This document shows positions 26,434-36,193 of a stretch of 64,000 nt of DNA, piece by piece. Location: positions 558,001 to 622,000 of the forward strand of contig JACKNO010000004.1 of the NCBI GenBank assembly GCA_024234815.1, written 5' to 3'. The stretch is from Pseudomonadales bacterium (GTDB lineage: Bacteria > Pseudomonadota > Gammaproteobacteria > Pseudomonadales > Halieaceae). A program made the position numbers and the translations under genes. The notes under the pieces were generated by a model that was not told the DNA's origin, did not search any database, and was given only the letters and a program-made list of their open reading frames with translations. Positions within the stretch are counted from its first letter, which is position 1, and each line of letters opens with the position of its first letter.

Positions 26434-27677
26434 ATGCACTCGAGCGCCTGCGTATCGCCGTGCGCTATACCTTCGCCTTCGGCGGCGGCCACCTGTCTAC
26501 GTTCCTGTCCTCGCTGTCCATGCTCGGGCTGGTGCTGGCTATCAGTCTGCTAATCATCGTGCTGTCGGTCATGAACGGCTTCGACAAGGAGATGCGCGAG
26601 CGTATTCTCGGAATGGTGCCCCACATCACCTTGCATTCGACCATTCCCATCGAGGACTGGAAGGAAAAAATGGCGGTTGTGGAGCGCCATCCCGATGTAC
26701 TCGAGGTGACCCCATTTACAGAGTTCGATGCCCTGTTCATGCGCGGCGGCAACATAGAGACCGCCAAGGGCGTGGGTATCGATGCCGGCGACCCTGCGGC
26801 CGTCGCCCGCCAACTGCCCGGTCTCGATGAGGGCCAGATAGACGCATTTCGCGAACATCCAAACAGCTTGATTCTGGGCGTTGGTATTGCCGAGCAGCTG
26901 GCCGTGAAACCGGGCGATGAATTGACGCTGATAGTCCCGGGCGCCGGTCCGGGGCTCGAAGCCAAAGCGACGCGATTCGAATCCCTGCGCCTGGTGGCGG
27001 TGCTTGAAACGGGCACCGAGCTCGACCAGGTGGCCGCTATCGTCCCCCTGCAAATCGCATCGGACCTTGCCGGCCTGGGCACCGCCGTGAGCGGCCTGCG
27101 TATTACCAGCCGGGATCTGTTTGATGTGACCCGGGTGGGCTGGGAACTGATGAATAATATGCCCACCGGGTATTACGCGACCAACTGGATGATGACGCAT
27201 GGCAATTTGTATTCGGCCATCCAGCTATCCCGTGACCTGATCTCGATCCTGTTGTTCTCTATTATCGCCGTTGCCGCCTTCAATGTTGTTTCATCGCTGG
27301 TGCTGGTGGTTTTCGACAAACAGGGCAATATCGCCATCTTGCGTACCCTGGGCGCCTCGCCCCGGGACATCGCTATCATATTCGTCTTGCAGGGAGCCAT
27401 GATCGGCCTGGTAGGCGTCACCCTCGGCGCCGTGCTGGGAGCGCTGGGCAGCCTGATGGTGCCCGACCTGGTAAGTGCCCTGGAGCGTATCCTCGATATG
27501 AACTTCCTGAGTACCGATGTCTACCCGGTATCCTTCCTGCCGGTGGACCTGTTGTGGAAGGATATCTTTCTGGTGGGTGCGGTGGCATTCGGTATGTGTG
27601 TCGTGGCGGCCATTTATCCCGCGCTGCGGGCGGCAAGGCTGGCCCCCGCATTGATTCTCAACCAGGATAGAAACTAG
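26430..27677 (+). CDS. lolE: Lipoprotein-releasing ABC transporter permease LolE
   Basis: 415 residues, homologous to LolC with the same layout: N-terminal helix (FLSSLSMLGLVLAISLLIIVLSVMNGF), periplasmic domain, then three helices with VVFDKQGNIAILRTLGASPRDI. Two distinct permeases here mean a heteromeric LolCDE, as in Escherichia coli, not the single LolF type. The ATG overlaps the lolD stop. Confidence 0.94.
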   Translation: MNALERLRIAVRYTFAFGGGHLSTFLSSLSMLGLVLAISLLIIVLSVMNGFDKEMRERILGMVPHITLHSTIPIEDWKEKMAVVERHPDVLEVTPFTEFDALFMRGGNIETAKGVGIDAGDPAAVARQLPGLDEGQIDAFREHPNSLILGVGIAEQLAVKPGDELTLIVPGAGPGLEAKATRFESLRLVAVLETGTELDQVAAIVPLQIASDLAGLGTAVSGLRITSRDLFDVTRVGWELMNNMPTGYYATNWMMTHGNLYSAIQLSRDLISILLFSIIAVAAFNVVSSLVLVVFDKQGNIAILRTLGASPRDIAIIFVLQGAMIGLVGVTLGAVLGALGSLMVPDLVSALERILDMNFLSTDVYPVSFLPVDLLWKDIFLVGAVAFGMCVVAAIYPALRAARLAPALILNQDRN

Positions 27678-27814
27678 GCGTTCGGACCTCGCGGTGAATC
27701 TTATGGCGGTGCGATGAACAGTGCCTGTGGGGGGCGCAGCCCGCAGTCCGCAAAGGACCTGTGCTCACCGACCGGGATACGCCCGCAGTTGGGTCGATTA
27801 ATACGGGGCTAAGC

Positions 27815-28402
27815 TCAGCCTGCGTTTTTGAGCCGGGCCGCCCGCTTGCGCTTGCGCTCAGTCCAGTGAACCGACACCCGCCAACGCCACAGCATGCTCA
27901 CCACAAAATAGCCAACGCTACCGAAGAACAGGCCACAGACCAGGCAACCCAGTAAAAAAGGTTGCCAGATATGTGCCAGCTGGCTGCCGAGCCAGTGAAA
28001 ATTAAGCTCGAACTTCATCGCGGTCAGCGGCTCGTTTATGATCAGCGCGCCTACCTTATACGCGGCAAAGTACAGGGCGGGCATGGTTACCGGGTTGGTA
28101 ACCCAGACCAGGCACACGGAAATGGGCAGGTTGCAGCGCATCGCCACCGCCAGCAGAGCGGCAACGACCATTTGTCCTGGAATAGGCAGGAAGGCCACGA
28201 ACAGGCCTACAAAAAAGGCCATGGACGCTGAATAGCGGTTCAGGTGCCAGAGGTTGGTGGCATAGATCCAGTCACCCAAAACGTGCAACGATTTGATTTC
28301 ACGTATCCTGGCCGCGCTGGGAACAAGCGATTTGAGGGCTTTTTTCGGCATTGTCGGGCTGGCCGGATCTGCTGTGTCGTTACCTGGTGAGTTGTGATTC
28401 AC
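27815..28402 (-). CDS. DUF2062 membrane protein
   Basis: 195 residues. Hydrophobic helices include ASMAFFVGLFVAFLPIPGQM and FLLGCLVCGLFFGSVGYFVV, with the DUF2062 core NPVTMPALYFAAYKVG between them. The family is widespread and of unknown function; it has the same neighbours (lolE and comEC) in Pseudomonas. The C-terminus is very basic (ERKRKRAARLK). The listed start is GTG; the ATG at 28351 is an alternative. Transcribed divergently from comEC. Confidence 0.8.
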   Translation of the reverse strand: MNHNSPGNDTADPASPTMPKKALKSLVPSAARIREIKSLHVLGDWIYATNLWHLNRYSASMAFFVGLFVAFLPIPGQMVVAALLAVAMRCNLPISVCLVWVTNPVTMPALYFAAYKVGALIINEPLTAMKFELNFHWLGSQLAHIWQPFLLGCLVCGLFFGSVGYFVVSMLWRWRVSVHWTERKRKRAARLKNAG

Positions 28403-28650
28403 TGGCGAAACCGTGGTGCTTCCGCCAATTCGGTGAGCGTTTTCTTCGCCTCAGCCCCGACCATTATGCATACAAATTGGTGGGTACTCTAGCGCCACTG
28501 TAACAAGTTGGGAGCTATCTCACGCTCCGACGTCTCGCAGCGATGCGCGGTCACGGTTTCCTGTGTTGAAGCCGCTTTGGGTTTCGGACCTGCTGCCGAC
28601 GTTGCGCCACTTTCACCTGGATACCCGCCAAGGGGTTGGAGGTGCCCGGT

Positions 28651-30963
28651 ATGCGATCATGGATGATCGGCATGTTGGCAGGCTTGCTCCCGGTATTGCT
28701 GCTCCCGGGTCTGCCCGGCCCCTGGGTGTGCTCGCCACTGATCGCCTTTGCGCTCGTATGCTTGCTTGGGGCAGGTGCGCTGCCGCGATTATGCTGTGGT
28801 CTCGCGCTGGGGCTTGCGCTCGCCATATTTCACGGCCAGCAACTTCTCGAGCGCCGCATAACGGACGTCTGCGTCGGCGCAGCTCTTGGCCTGACCGGGG
28901 AGGTATCCTCCCTGCCGCGTTACACCCTGTTTGCCGATGGCCGCAGCCGCCAGCGCTTCGAGCTCACCGTGGAGGCGCTCCACCCCGCGGGCTGCGCCGG
29001 ACCCGCTCGGGTGCTTCTGTCGTACTACGGGCCCGCCAGGATTGTACCCGGTGACCGCTGGATGTTCCCCGTGAAACTGAGCAAGCCCTGGGGGCTGGCG
29101 AACCCCGGCTCCTTCAATCTGCAGTCCTGGTATGCCCAGACCGGTATCGACGCGGTGGGCAGTGTCAGCGGCGGTGCGGGCACGAAACTGACACGGCAGG
29201 GCACTCTGGCCAGCCTGCCGAACAGGCGGCGCCAGGTGATCAGCGAGCGCATCAGCGCACTGCCTTTCGAGGCCCCGGTTACCGCCATTCTGGCCGCTGT
29301 TACTGTCGCGGACAAAAGTGGGATTGATACCTCGTTGTGGAACCTGTTCCAGCAATTCGGTATCAATCACCTGTTGGTGATTTCCGGTCTGCACGTGGGC
29401 CTGGTCGCCGCGGGGGCATACCTGCTGGGAACCCTGCTGCAGCGGTCGCTGTTGCTTGCGGGCTGCCACGTGCCGTGGATTCCGGCGCTGCTGGCCTTGA
29501 TTTGCTGTTGCGCCTATACGGCACTCGCCGGCTTTTCGGTCGCTACCCAGCGGGCCATGTGCATGGTTTGCTGTTTTTTACTGGCCGGCGTCGCGGGGCG
29601 CTACAGCAGTTCCGGCAACAATTTGCTGGTGGCCGCCCTGGTCGTATTGGTGATCAATCCGCTGGCTGCCCTGGGCAGCGGATTCTGGCTGTCCTTTTCG
29701 GCGGTAGCCGCGCTGCTGTGGCTGGCTCGATGGCAACGCGGCCGGCCAGGCTGGTTGAGATTACTGTGGACGCACGGTTTTATGTCCCTTGTCATGTTGC
29801 CGCTCGGCGCCTGGTGGTTTGGTGGCAGCAGCCTGGTGGCAGGTGCCGCCAATTTCATTATGGTGCCCCTTATCGGCACGGTAGTCGTGCCAGCAGCACT
29901 GCTGGCGGTGCTGGCCATGTACCTGGTACCTGCCGTGGAAACACCGCTGTGGTATCTGGCGGCCTGGCCATTGCAGCAGGTATTGCCGGTCGCGGAGTCG
30001 CTGGCGGGCGATACCGACGGCTGGCTCTACCGGCAGTTGCCGACGGCGCTGCCCGATGTCGCGCTGGCAGCTGCGGGCGTCCTGCTGTTGATCCTGCCGA
30101 TACCACGCTCCGCCAGAGCGCTGGCGGCCGCCATGGTATTGCCGCTGGCGCTGGCGCCTGGAGTTGCTCCCCGCTCCGCACGCGACGATGATGTTGCGGC
30201 GTTAACCAGCGTGACAGTGCTGGATGTCGGCCAGGGCACCGCCGTCATAGTGCGGGCGGGTGATCACACCCTGGTCTATGACACCGGCGGCGGCGACCCG
30301 GCAGGGGCGAACATGGCGACATCGGTGCTGCTGCCGTGGTTGCGCAAGAGCGGTGTGGCTGAGATTGATACGTTGATCATCAGCCACCCGGATAATGACC
30401 ACAGCGCTGGCGCCAACACACTACTGGCCGCCATGGACACCACACAGGTCTACTACGGGGGCAGTAGGCAGGCGCTAAGCCGTGGCAGCCCCTGCACAGC
30501 GGGCAAGGCCTGGCGCTGGCCCGGTGGCCAGCGCTTCCAGTTTCTGTCGCCGGCTGGCGCCGGCGGGCGCTCCCGCAATGATGACTCCTGTGTTCTGCGG
30601 ATCGAAACCGGTGGTCATCGCCTGCTGCTTCCCGGGGACGTGGAGAGCGGCCGGGAGCGCGAGTTGGTCCGTTACTGGGGCGAGTCTCTGGCCAGCGACT
30701 GGTTGCTGGTAGCTCATCACGGCAGCCGTACATCTTCATCCCACGCGCTGTTGAAGACCGTGCGGCCGGCTATCGCCGTGGTCAGCAGTGGCTACGCGAA
30801 CCGTTTTGGCCATCCCCACCCGGATGTGGTGGGCCGACTGCAGAGCATGGGCGCGCTCGTTCTGGGGACTGCCACTGGCGGCGCCCTCGAGTTTGAGTTT
30901 GTCCCTGGCCAGCCACCCCGCTTTACCAGCCACCGGCAGCTGGTTCGGCGCTTCTGGATGTAG
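28651..30963 (+). CDS. comEC: ComEC/Rec2 DNA-uptake channel
   Basis: 770 residues. I chose ATG 28651 because GGAGG lies 8 nt upstream; a TTG at 28636 also keeps frame. Order of parts: short N-terminal helices, a periplasmic OB-like domain, the Competence membrane core (about 220-500, starting NHLLVISGLHVGLVAAG), and a C-terminal metallo-beta-lactamase domain (LDVGQGTAVIVRAG, SHPDNDHSAG with the metal-binding HxxDH). It carries single-stranded DNA across the inner membrane during transformation. Whether the cell is competent is not shown here. Confidence 0.93.
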   Translation: MRSWMIGMLAGLLPVLLLPGLPGPWVCSPLIAFALVCLLGAGALPRLCCGLALGLALAIFHGQQLLERRITDVCVGAALGLTGEVSSLPRYTLFADGRSRQRFELTVEALHPAGCAGPARVLLSYYGPARIVPGDRWMFPVKLSKPWGLANPGSFNLQSWYAQTGIDAVGSVSGGAGTKLTRQGTLASLPNRRRQVISERISALPFEAPVTAILAAVTVADKSGIDTSLWNLFQQFGINHLLVISGLHVGLVAAGAYLLGTLLQRSLLLAGCHVPWIPALLALICCCAYTALAGFSVATQRAMCMVCCFLLAGVAGRYSSSGNNLLVAALVVLVINPLAALGSGFWLSFSAVAALLWLARWQRGRPGWLRLLWTHGFMSLVMLPLGAWWFGGSSLVAGAANFIMVPLIGTVVVPAALLAVLAMYLVPAVETPLWYLAAWPLQQVLPVAESLAGDTDGWLYRQLPTALPDVALAAAGVLLLILPIPRSARALAAAMVLPLALAPGVAPRSARDDDVAALTSVTVLDVGQGTAVIVRAGDHTLVYDTGGGDPAGANMATSVLLPWLRKSGVAEIDTLIISHPDNDHSAGANTLLAAMDTTQVYYGGSRQALSRGSPCTAGKAWRWPGGQRFQFLSPAGAGGRSRNDDSCVLRIETGGHRLLLPGDVESGRERELVRYWGESLASDWLLVAHHGSRTSSSHALLKTVRPAIAVVSSGYANRFGHPHPDVVGRLQSMGALVLGTATGGALEFEFVPGQPPRFTSHRQLVRRFWM

Positions 30964-31011
30964 ATTTTCACGGTTTCTCAGGGTTTGTTTCGTACCTTTT
31001 GGCCCAGTGCG

Positions 31012-31017
31012 TATAAT
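31012..31017 (+). promoter_or_regulatory. -10 element ahead of exbB
   Basis: Perfect TATAAT about 32 bp before the exbB start, in the gap after comEC. The -35 is poor. It likely drives the exbB-exbD-msbA-lpxK operon. Confidence 0.45.
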
Positions 31018-31048
31018 GGCGCCATCATAAAATCAGCGGAGAGAGTTT

Positions 31049-31672
31049 GTGCTTGAATTGTTAACTGCGGGCGGCTGGTTGATGGTGTTGATTCTGCTGT
31101 CTTCAGTGGTCGGTCTCGCTATTTGCGTGGAGCGCCTGTACACCCTGAACCCGAGGAAAATCGCACCCCCCCACCTGCTTGCCACCGTCTGGAAACAACT
31201 CAAGGCCGGGGAGATGGATGCCGAGCGTCTGCGCAACCTCAAAAAGGCTTCTCCCCTGGGGAGGATTCTTGCCGCGGGTCTGGGCAACGCCTACCACGGG
31301 CGGGACGTCATGAAGGAAAGCATCCAGGAGGCCGCGGGGCATGTGGTGCACGACCTGGAGCGCTACCTGAACACCCTCGGCACCATCGCCGCCGTGACCC
31401 CCTTGCTCGGCCTGCTGGGTACCGTGGTGGGGATGATCAAGGTGTTCGCTGAAATCATGGCGCAGGGTACGGGCAATGCCAGTGCGCTGGCCGGCGGAAT
31501 CTCGCAGGCGCTGATTACAACCGCCGCGGGACTCACCGTGGCGATTCCGGCGCTGGTAATGCATCGCTATTTTGTCGGCAGGATAGACGGCATAGTGGTG
31601 GAACTGGAGCAGGAAACAATCAAGCTGGTTGACGCGCTGCACAGCGAAGAGAACACGGAAGCTCACACTTGA
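31049..31672 (+). CDS. exbB: MotA/TolQ/ExbB proton channel family protein
   Basis: 207 residues with three membrane helices: one near the N-terminus (WLMVLILLSSVVGLAICVERL) and two in the conserved core (TIAAVTPLLGLLGTVVGMIKVF and ITTAAGLTVAIPALVMHRYF). The family uses proton flow to power outer-membrane processes together with an ExbD/TolR partner, which follows with a 4-bp overlap. The pair in front of msbA and lpxK is conserved in Pseudomonas; which outer-membrane process it energises is unknown. GTG start with GGAG upstream. Confidence 0.9.
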   Translation: MLELLTAGGWLMVLILLSSVVGLAICVERLYTLNPRKIAPPHLLATVWKQLKAGEMDAERLRNLKKASPLGRILAAGLGNAYHGRDVMKESIQEAAGHVVHDLERYLNTLGTIAAVTPLLGLLGTVVGMIKVFAEIMAQGTGNASALAGGISQALITTAAGLTVAIPALVMHRYFVGRIDGIVVELEQETIKLVDALHSEENTEAHT

Positions 31673-32100
31673 AGTTCAGGCGTCGACATCGTGAGGAAGT
31701 AGGCATCAACCTGACCCCGCTGATTGACGTGGTGTTCCTGTTGCTCATTTTCTTCATGGTATCCACCACGTTTACCCGCGAGACCCAGCTGAGCATCGAC
31801 CTGCCCGAGGCCGAAGGCACAGTCAAGGAATCCAGCGAGCGGCAGATCGAGATTCTTATCGATGAAGCGGGCAATTACCGGGTGAACGGCCAGGGCCTCG
31901 TGGACAACAGCATGCGCACGCTGCAGGCGGCGATTTATAAAATATCCGCCGGCGATACCACGATGCCCATGATTCTTACCGCCGATGCGCAGGCGGCCCA
32001 CCAGTCTGTTGTGCGCGCCATGGATGCCGCCGGCCAGATGGGCTTCGTCCACCTCAGCATCACCACCAGGCAACCCGCGGGTCCGGATTCGGGTGGCTAG
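31669..32100 (+). CDS. exbD: ExbD/TolR-family biopolymer transport protein
   Basis: 143 residues. The N-terminal helix carries the key proton-carrying Asp in NLTPLIDVVFLLLIFFMVSTTF, and the periplasmic part ends in a typical ExbD/TolR domain. The start is TTG, overlapping the exbB stop by 4 bp. It works with ExbB as an energising complex. The msbA gene follows. Confidence 0.9.
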   Translation: MKFRRRHREEVGINLTPLIDVVFLLLIFFMVSTTFTRETQLSIDLPEAEGTVKESSERQIEILIDEAGNYRVNGQGLVDNSMRTLQAAIYKISAGDTTMPMILTADAQAAHQSVVRAMDAAGQMGFVHLSITTRQPAGPDSGG

Positions 32101-32140
32101 TTACGACGACCTGCCATATCACCGGCCTGGCCACAGCGGA

Positions 32141-33937
32141 ATGAGTGACTGGCAGATTTATCGCCGCCTGCTGGGTTATGCGCTTCCACACTGGTTCATG
32201 TTCTGCCTCAGCCTGCTGGGTTACCTGATCTATTCCCTGGGTAATGTGCTGCTGGCGGACCTGATGCAGTTTCTACTCGACTCCCTCGACGACACCGTCA
32301 AAGTGACTTCGGGCATCGTATCGACCATTGCCTACCATTTTTATGATGCGGGCGCGCAGACCAGGGTGGAGTTTGCGCGCATCGCCGTACCGCTGGCGAT
32401 GGTCGTCATCGCCGCTACCCGGGCCAGTGGTTTTTTCATGGGTAATTACTGCATGAGCTGGGTTGCGCGCGGCCTTATTCACAGCCTGCGCTGCGAATTG
32501 TTCAACAAAATGCTGGTGGCTCCCAGCACTTACTATGACAGCCATAAGCAGGGTGAACTGATATCCAAGATTACCTTCAACGTGGAGCAGGTAACCGGGG
32601 CAGTCACCAAGGCCCTGAAGACCGTGGTGCGCGAGGGGCTCACTGTAATAGCACTCGCCAGCTACATGCTTTACCTGAACTGGCGCCTCTGCCTGGTGTT
32701 TATGGCGGTGATACCGGTGATCGCAGTGGTTGTCGCCTATGTCGGCAAGCACTTTCGCCGTTACAGCCGGCGAATCCAGTCGTCGATGGGCGATGTCACC
32801 CAGGTCTCCGGTGAGAGTGTGAGCGGCTACAGGGAGATACGTATTTTCGGTGGCCAGCAGCAGCAACGCGCGCGGTTTCGCCAGGCCAGCCAGTACAATC
32901 GCGTGCAGAACCTGAAAATGGCATTTGCTGACGGGCTCAGCACGCCCGTTATCCAGTCTCTGCTCGCGCTGGCCCTGGCTGCCCTGGTCTGGTTCGCCCT
33001 CAGTCCCGATATTCTGCAGGGCTTCACCGCGGGCTCGCTGGTGGCGTTCCTGACCGCGGCTACCCAGTTGGGCAAACCGATCCGCCAGTTGAGCGAGGTG
33101 CAGAGCGATATTCAGCGCGGGTTGGCGGCGGCGGAGGACATTTTCGCCCAGTTGGACCTGCCGGAAGAAGCCGATACGGGCAGCTTTGAGGTGCGGCGCG
33201 CTAAGGGTGACATCGAGGTGCGCGGGGTGTCCTTCGCCTATCCAGGCAGTGAACAGTTGGCGCTTGATGATGTCTCGCTGGACATTCCCGCGGGCCGGAC
33301 TGTCGCCCTGGTCGGTCGTTCCGGCAGCGGCAAAACCACGCTGGTGCAGTTGTTGGCGCGGTTTTACCAGGTCGGGCAGGGCGAGATACTGCTGGACCAG
33401 GTTCCGCTGGCCGACTACCGGCTGGCCAACCTGCGCTCGCAGCTGGCGATGGTGTCGCAGCATGTAACCCTGTTTCACGACACGGTTTATAACAATATCG
33501 CTTACGGCTCCCTGGCGAATTCCGGCAAAGAGGCGGTTGTTGCCGCGGCGGAGTCGGCCTACGCCAGGCACTTTATCGAGTCCCTTCCACGCGGATTCGA
33601 GACCACGCTTGGGGAGAACGGCGGCGGCCTCAGTGGCGGCCAACGGCAGCGGATCGCCATTGCGCGCGCTATTCTCAAGGATGCTCCCGTTCTGATTCTG
33701 GATGAAGCTACCTCGGCACTGGACAATGAATCAGAACACCGTATAAAACAGGCCCTGGATAATGTCATGGCCAATCGCACAACCATCGTCATCGCGCACC
33801 GCCTGTCCACCGTCGAGCATGCAGACAGTATTGTGGTCATGGATGAGGGCAGGGTAGTTGCCCGTGGCAATCACCAGACATTGCTGCAGGAGGGCGGGCT
33901 TTACGCGCAGCTGTACCACCAGAAGTTTGCCGATTGA
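32141..33937 (+). CDS. msbA: Lipid A export ATP-binding/permease protein MsbA
   Basis: 598 residues from the ATG at 32141; the frame stays open back into exbD, but those residues are a shadow of that gene. One half transporter: six membrane helices, then an ATPase domain with Walker A GRSGSGKTT, signature LSGGQRQRIAIARA and Walker B VLILDEATSALD. MsbA flips lipid A-core across the inner membrane. Immediate coupling to lpxK (TGATG overlap) supports the lipid A assignment over a general exporter. Confidence 0.93.
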   Translation: MSDWQIYRRLLGYALPHWFMFCLSLLGYLIYSLGNVLLADLMQFLLDSLDDTVKVTSGIVSTIAYHFYDAGAQTRVEFARIAVPLAMVVIAATRASGFFMGNYCMSWVARGLIHSLRCELFNKMLVAPSTYYDSHKQGELISKITFNVEQVTGAVTKALKTVVREGLTVIALASYMLYLNWRLCLVFMAVIPVIAVVVAYVGKHFRRYSRRIQSSMGDVTQVSGESVSGYREIRIFGGQQQQRARFRQASQYNRVQNLKMAFADGLSTPVIQSLLALALAALVWFALSPDILQGFTAGSLVAFLTAATQLGKPIRQLSEVQSDIQRGLAAAEDIFAQLDLPEEADTGSFEVRRAKGDIEVRGVSFAYPGSEQLALDDVSLDIPAGRTVALVGRSGSGKTTLVQLLARFYQVGQGEILLDQVPLADYRLANLRSQLAMVSQHVTLFHDTVYNNIAYGSLANSGKEAVVAAAESAYARHFIESLPRGFETTLGENGGGLSGGQRQRIAIARAILKDAPVLILDEATSALDNESEHRIKQALDNVMANRTTIVIAHRLSTVEHADSIVVMDEGRVVARGNHQTLLQEGGLYAQLYHQKFAD

Positions 33938-34914
33938 TGGCGCCTCTCGCCCGGACACTGGCGGACGCCTGGTATCGCGATGCCCGGTGGCCAATTCTGT
34001 TGCGCCCCCTTGAGGCCGTATTTCGCAGCGCGAGCGCGCTGCGCCGCAGTCTTTATCGAAAGCGCCTGCTAGCTGTTTATCGAGCACCAGTGCCGGTCGT
34101 AGTCGTGGGTAACATCACCGTTGGCGGCACCGGTAAAACCCCCGTCGTGATCGCCTTCGTGGAGAGCCTGCAGCAGCGGGGCATCCGGGTAGGCGTGGTC
34201 AGTCGAGGCTACGGAGCAAAGCTGCGCTCGCCGCACTGGATTGACGCTGACAGTCTGGCCGCACAATGCGGTGATGAGCCCCTGCTTATCCAGCGCCGCA
34301 CCGGATGCCCCTGTGTGTCTGCGCCGGACCGACCCGCCGCGGTGCGCACCCTGCTCGCCAACGCCGCAGTCGATGTCATTATCAGCGACGATGGCCTGCA
34401 GCACTACGCCTTGGCCAGGGACCTGGAGATAGTGGTGATCGATCAGCGGCGCGCTACTGGCAACGGCTATTGCCTGCCGGCCGGGCCGTTGCGCGAACCC
34501 GTCACGCGATTGCAGACGGTTGACTACGTGCTTTATCGAGGCGGTCCGGAGCCCGAAAACGCCGTCAGTTACGAAGCCGACTGCCTGGTAAATGTCGACA
34601 GCGGCCAGCAGCTCCCGGCTGGTCCTGAGGCACTGCCCGGGAAAGTGCACGCCGTGGCCGGGCTGGGCCAGCCGGCGCAATTTTTCGACAGCTTGCGAGC
34701 GCTCGGTTTCGACCTGGTTCCGCATGCTTTTCCCGATCACCATAGTTACCGCAGGTCCGACTTCGCGGCGCTTTCGGCACGGCCCATTATCATGACCGAG
34801 AAGGACGCGGTAAAATGCAGCGGCCTGGCCGGCGCCAATGCCTGGTATCTTAAAATTCACGCTCGCCTGCCGACGGCTGTGACCGATGCAGTGGCCGAGC
34901 TGGCCTCTCACTGA
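33937..34914 (+). CDS. lpxK: Tetraacyldisaccharide 4'-kinase
   Basis: 325 residues. It phosphorylates the 4' position of the lipid A disaccharide at the inner-membrane surface. Visible: the N-terminal membrane-associating helix, P-loop GNITVGGTGKTP, the motif ISDDGLQHY, and the C-terminal DHHSYR with MTEKDAVK. I use the ATG that overlaps the msbA stop; a TTG one codon earlier is possible. kdsB follows 18 bp later. The Trm112-like gene that sits here in Pseudomonas is absent. Confidence 0.95.
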   Translation: MAPLARTLADAWYRDARWPILLRPLEAVFRSASALRRSLYRKRLLAVYRAPVPVVVVGNITVGGTGKTPVVIAFVESLQQRGIRVGVVSRGYGAKLRSPHWIDADSLAAQCGDEPLLIQRRTGCPCVSAPDRPAAVRTLLANAAVDVIISDDGLQHYALARDLEIVVIDQRRATGNGYCLPAGPLREPVTRLQTVDYVLYRGGPEPENAVSYEADCLVNVDSGQQLPAGPEALPGKVHAVAGLGQPAQFFDSLRALGFDLVPHAFPDHHSYRRSDFAALSARPIIMTEKDAVKCSGLAGANAWYLKIHARLPTAVTDAVAELASH

Positions 34915-34932
34915 CAGTTCTACGGAGCTTAC

Positions 34933-35709
34933 ATGTCCTACATTGTTGTTATTCCCGCCCGTCACGGCTCTACGCGCCTGCCGGGTAAACCGTTACTGGA
35001 TATAGCGGGCAAACCCATGGTACAGCGGGTGTGGGAACAAGCGTGCCAGAGTACGGGGCGGGAGGTGGTCATCGCGACGGATGACGAACGGATTTTCCGG
35101 ACTGCTGAAAGTTTCGGCGCAACGGTCTGTATGACATCCTCCGATCACCCCTCGGGAACCGATCGTCTGCAGGAGGTTGCCCGCCATTTTAACTGGGGCG
35201 ACGACCAGATAGTGGTGAACGTGCAGGGCGACGAGCCCATGATCCCGCCGGCGGTAATCGACCAGGTGGCAATGAACCTCGCCGCGCGAGCGGGCGCTGG
35301 TATCGCCACGCTATGTGAGAGCGTGACCGCAAGCGCCGAGTTGCTTGATCCGAATGCGGTGAAGGTGGTCTTCGATGCCAACAACATGGCACTGTATTTC
35401 AGTCGCGCCACCATTCCCTGGCCCCGGGATCATTTCGCAGCGGGGGCCCAGGGAATGCCCGCGCAGGGTAACTGGTACCGCCACATCGGCATTTACGCCT
35501 ACCGCACCGCCTTCCTGCACCAGTACGTCACCTGGCAGCCGGCACCCCTTGAGCAACTTGAGCATCTGGAACAGTTGCGGGCCTTGTATAACGGCGTGGG
35601 TATTCATGTGGCCGTAGCCAGTGAAGCAGTGCCCGGGGGAGTGGATACCCAGGCCGACCTCGACGCAGTCCGCACCCGCTACAAAGGAGTTGCGCCCAGT
35701 GCAGGGTGA
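34933..35709 (+). CDS. kdsB: 3-deoxy-manno-octulosonate cytidylyltransferase
   Basis: 258 residues; makes CMP-Kdo for the lipopolysaccharide inner core. The N-terminal nucleotide-binding signature VIPARHGSTRLPGKPL is complete, followed by VNVQGDEPMIPP with the metal-binding Asp. A GGAG site precedes the ATG. The last 11 bp overlap the ptp gene. Confidence 0.97.
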   Translation: MSYIVVIPARHGSTRLPGKPLLDIAGKPMVQRVWEQACQSTGREVVIATDDERIFRTAESFGATVCMTSSDHPSGTDRLQEVARHFNWGDDQIVVNVQGDEPMIPPAVIDQVAMNLAARAGAGIATLCESVTASAELLDPNAVKVVFDANNMALYFSRATIPWPRDHFAAGAQGMPAQGNWYRHIGIYAYRTAFLHQYVTWQPAPLEQLEHLEQLRALYNGVGIHVAVASEAVPGGVDTQADLDAVRTRYKGVAPSAG

Positions 35710-36193
35710 TCCCAAAACCCGCGTGTTGTTCGTTTGCCTGGGCAACATATGTCGATCACCTACCGCCCACGGTGTATTCCAGGCGATGCTTGAGCGCGAA
35801 GGATTGACCGGCAGCATCGAAGTCGATTCCTGCGGTACCGGCGGCTGGCATGCGGGCGAAGCGCCGGACCAGAGGGCGACGGCGGAGGCGGCGGCACGCG
35901 GCTACGACCTCAGCCCACTGCGGGCGCGGCAGGTGCGCGTTGCCGATTTCGGGCGCTTTGATTACATTCTTGCGATGGACCGCAGCAACCTCGCTGAGTT
36001 GATAAGCCTGTGCCCCGCGAATTTCCACGGACACCTGGGCCTGTTTCTCGACTTCGCGCCGGATGCCAGGGAGAAGGAGGTGCCAGACCCGTATTACGGC
36101 GGAGAGGAAGGCTTCAGTCATGTGCTGGACCTGGTAGAGCAGGCCAGCGCCGGATTGCTGCGGGAGATCGGTGATGCTCGCCCGATGCGATGA
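35699..36193 (+). CDS. Low-molecular-weight protein-tyrosine phosphatase
   Basis: 164 residues from the GTG at 35699, chosen for GGAG 9 nt upstream; an upstream in-frame extension inside kdsB is rejected. The phosphatase loop is C13-LGNIC-R19 followed by SP, and the general-acid loop is DPYYGGEEGF. Such enzymes dephosphorylate tyrosine on capsule or exopolysaccharide regulators or on other proteins; the substrate here is unknown. Overlaps kdsB (11 bp) and murB (20 bp). Confidence 0.93.
   Translation: MQGDPKTRVLFVCLGNICRSPTAHGVFQAMLEREGLTGSIEVDSCGTGGWHAGEAPDQRATAEAAARGYDLSPLRARQVRVADFGRFDYILAMDRSNLAELISLCPANFHGHLGLFLDFAPDAREKEVPDPYYGGEEGFSHVLDLVEQASAGLLREIGDARPMR

Noticed and set aside
32273..33643. 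456-codon open frame on the minus strand
   Set aside because: Antisense to msbA; no motif and His/Gln-rich composition typical of shadows.
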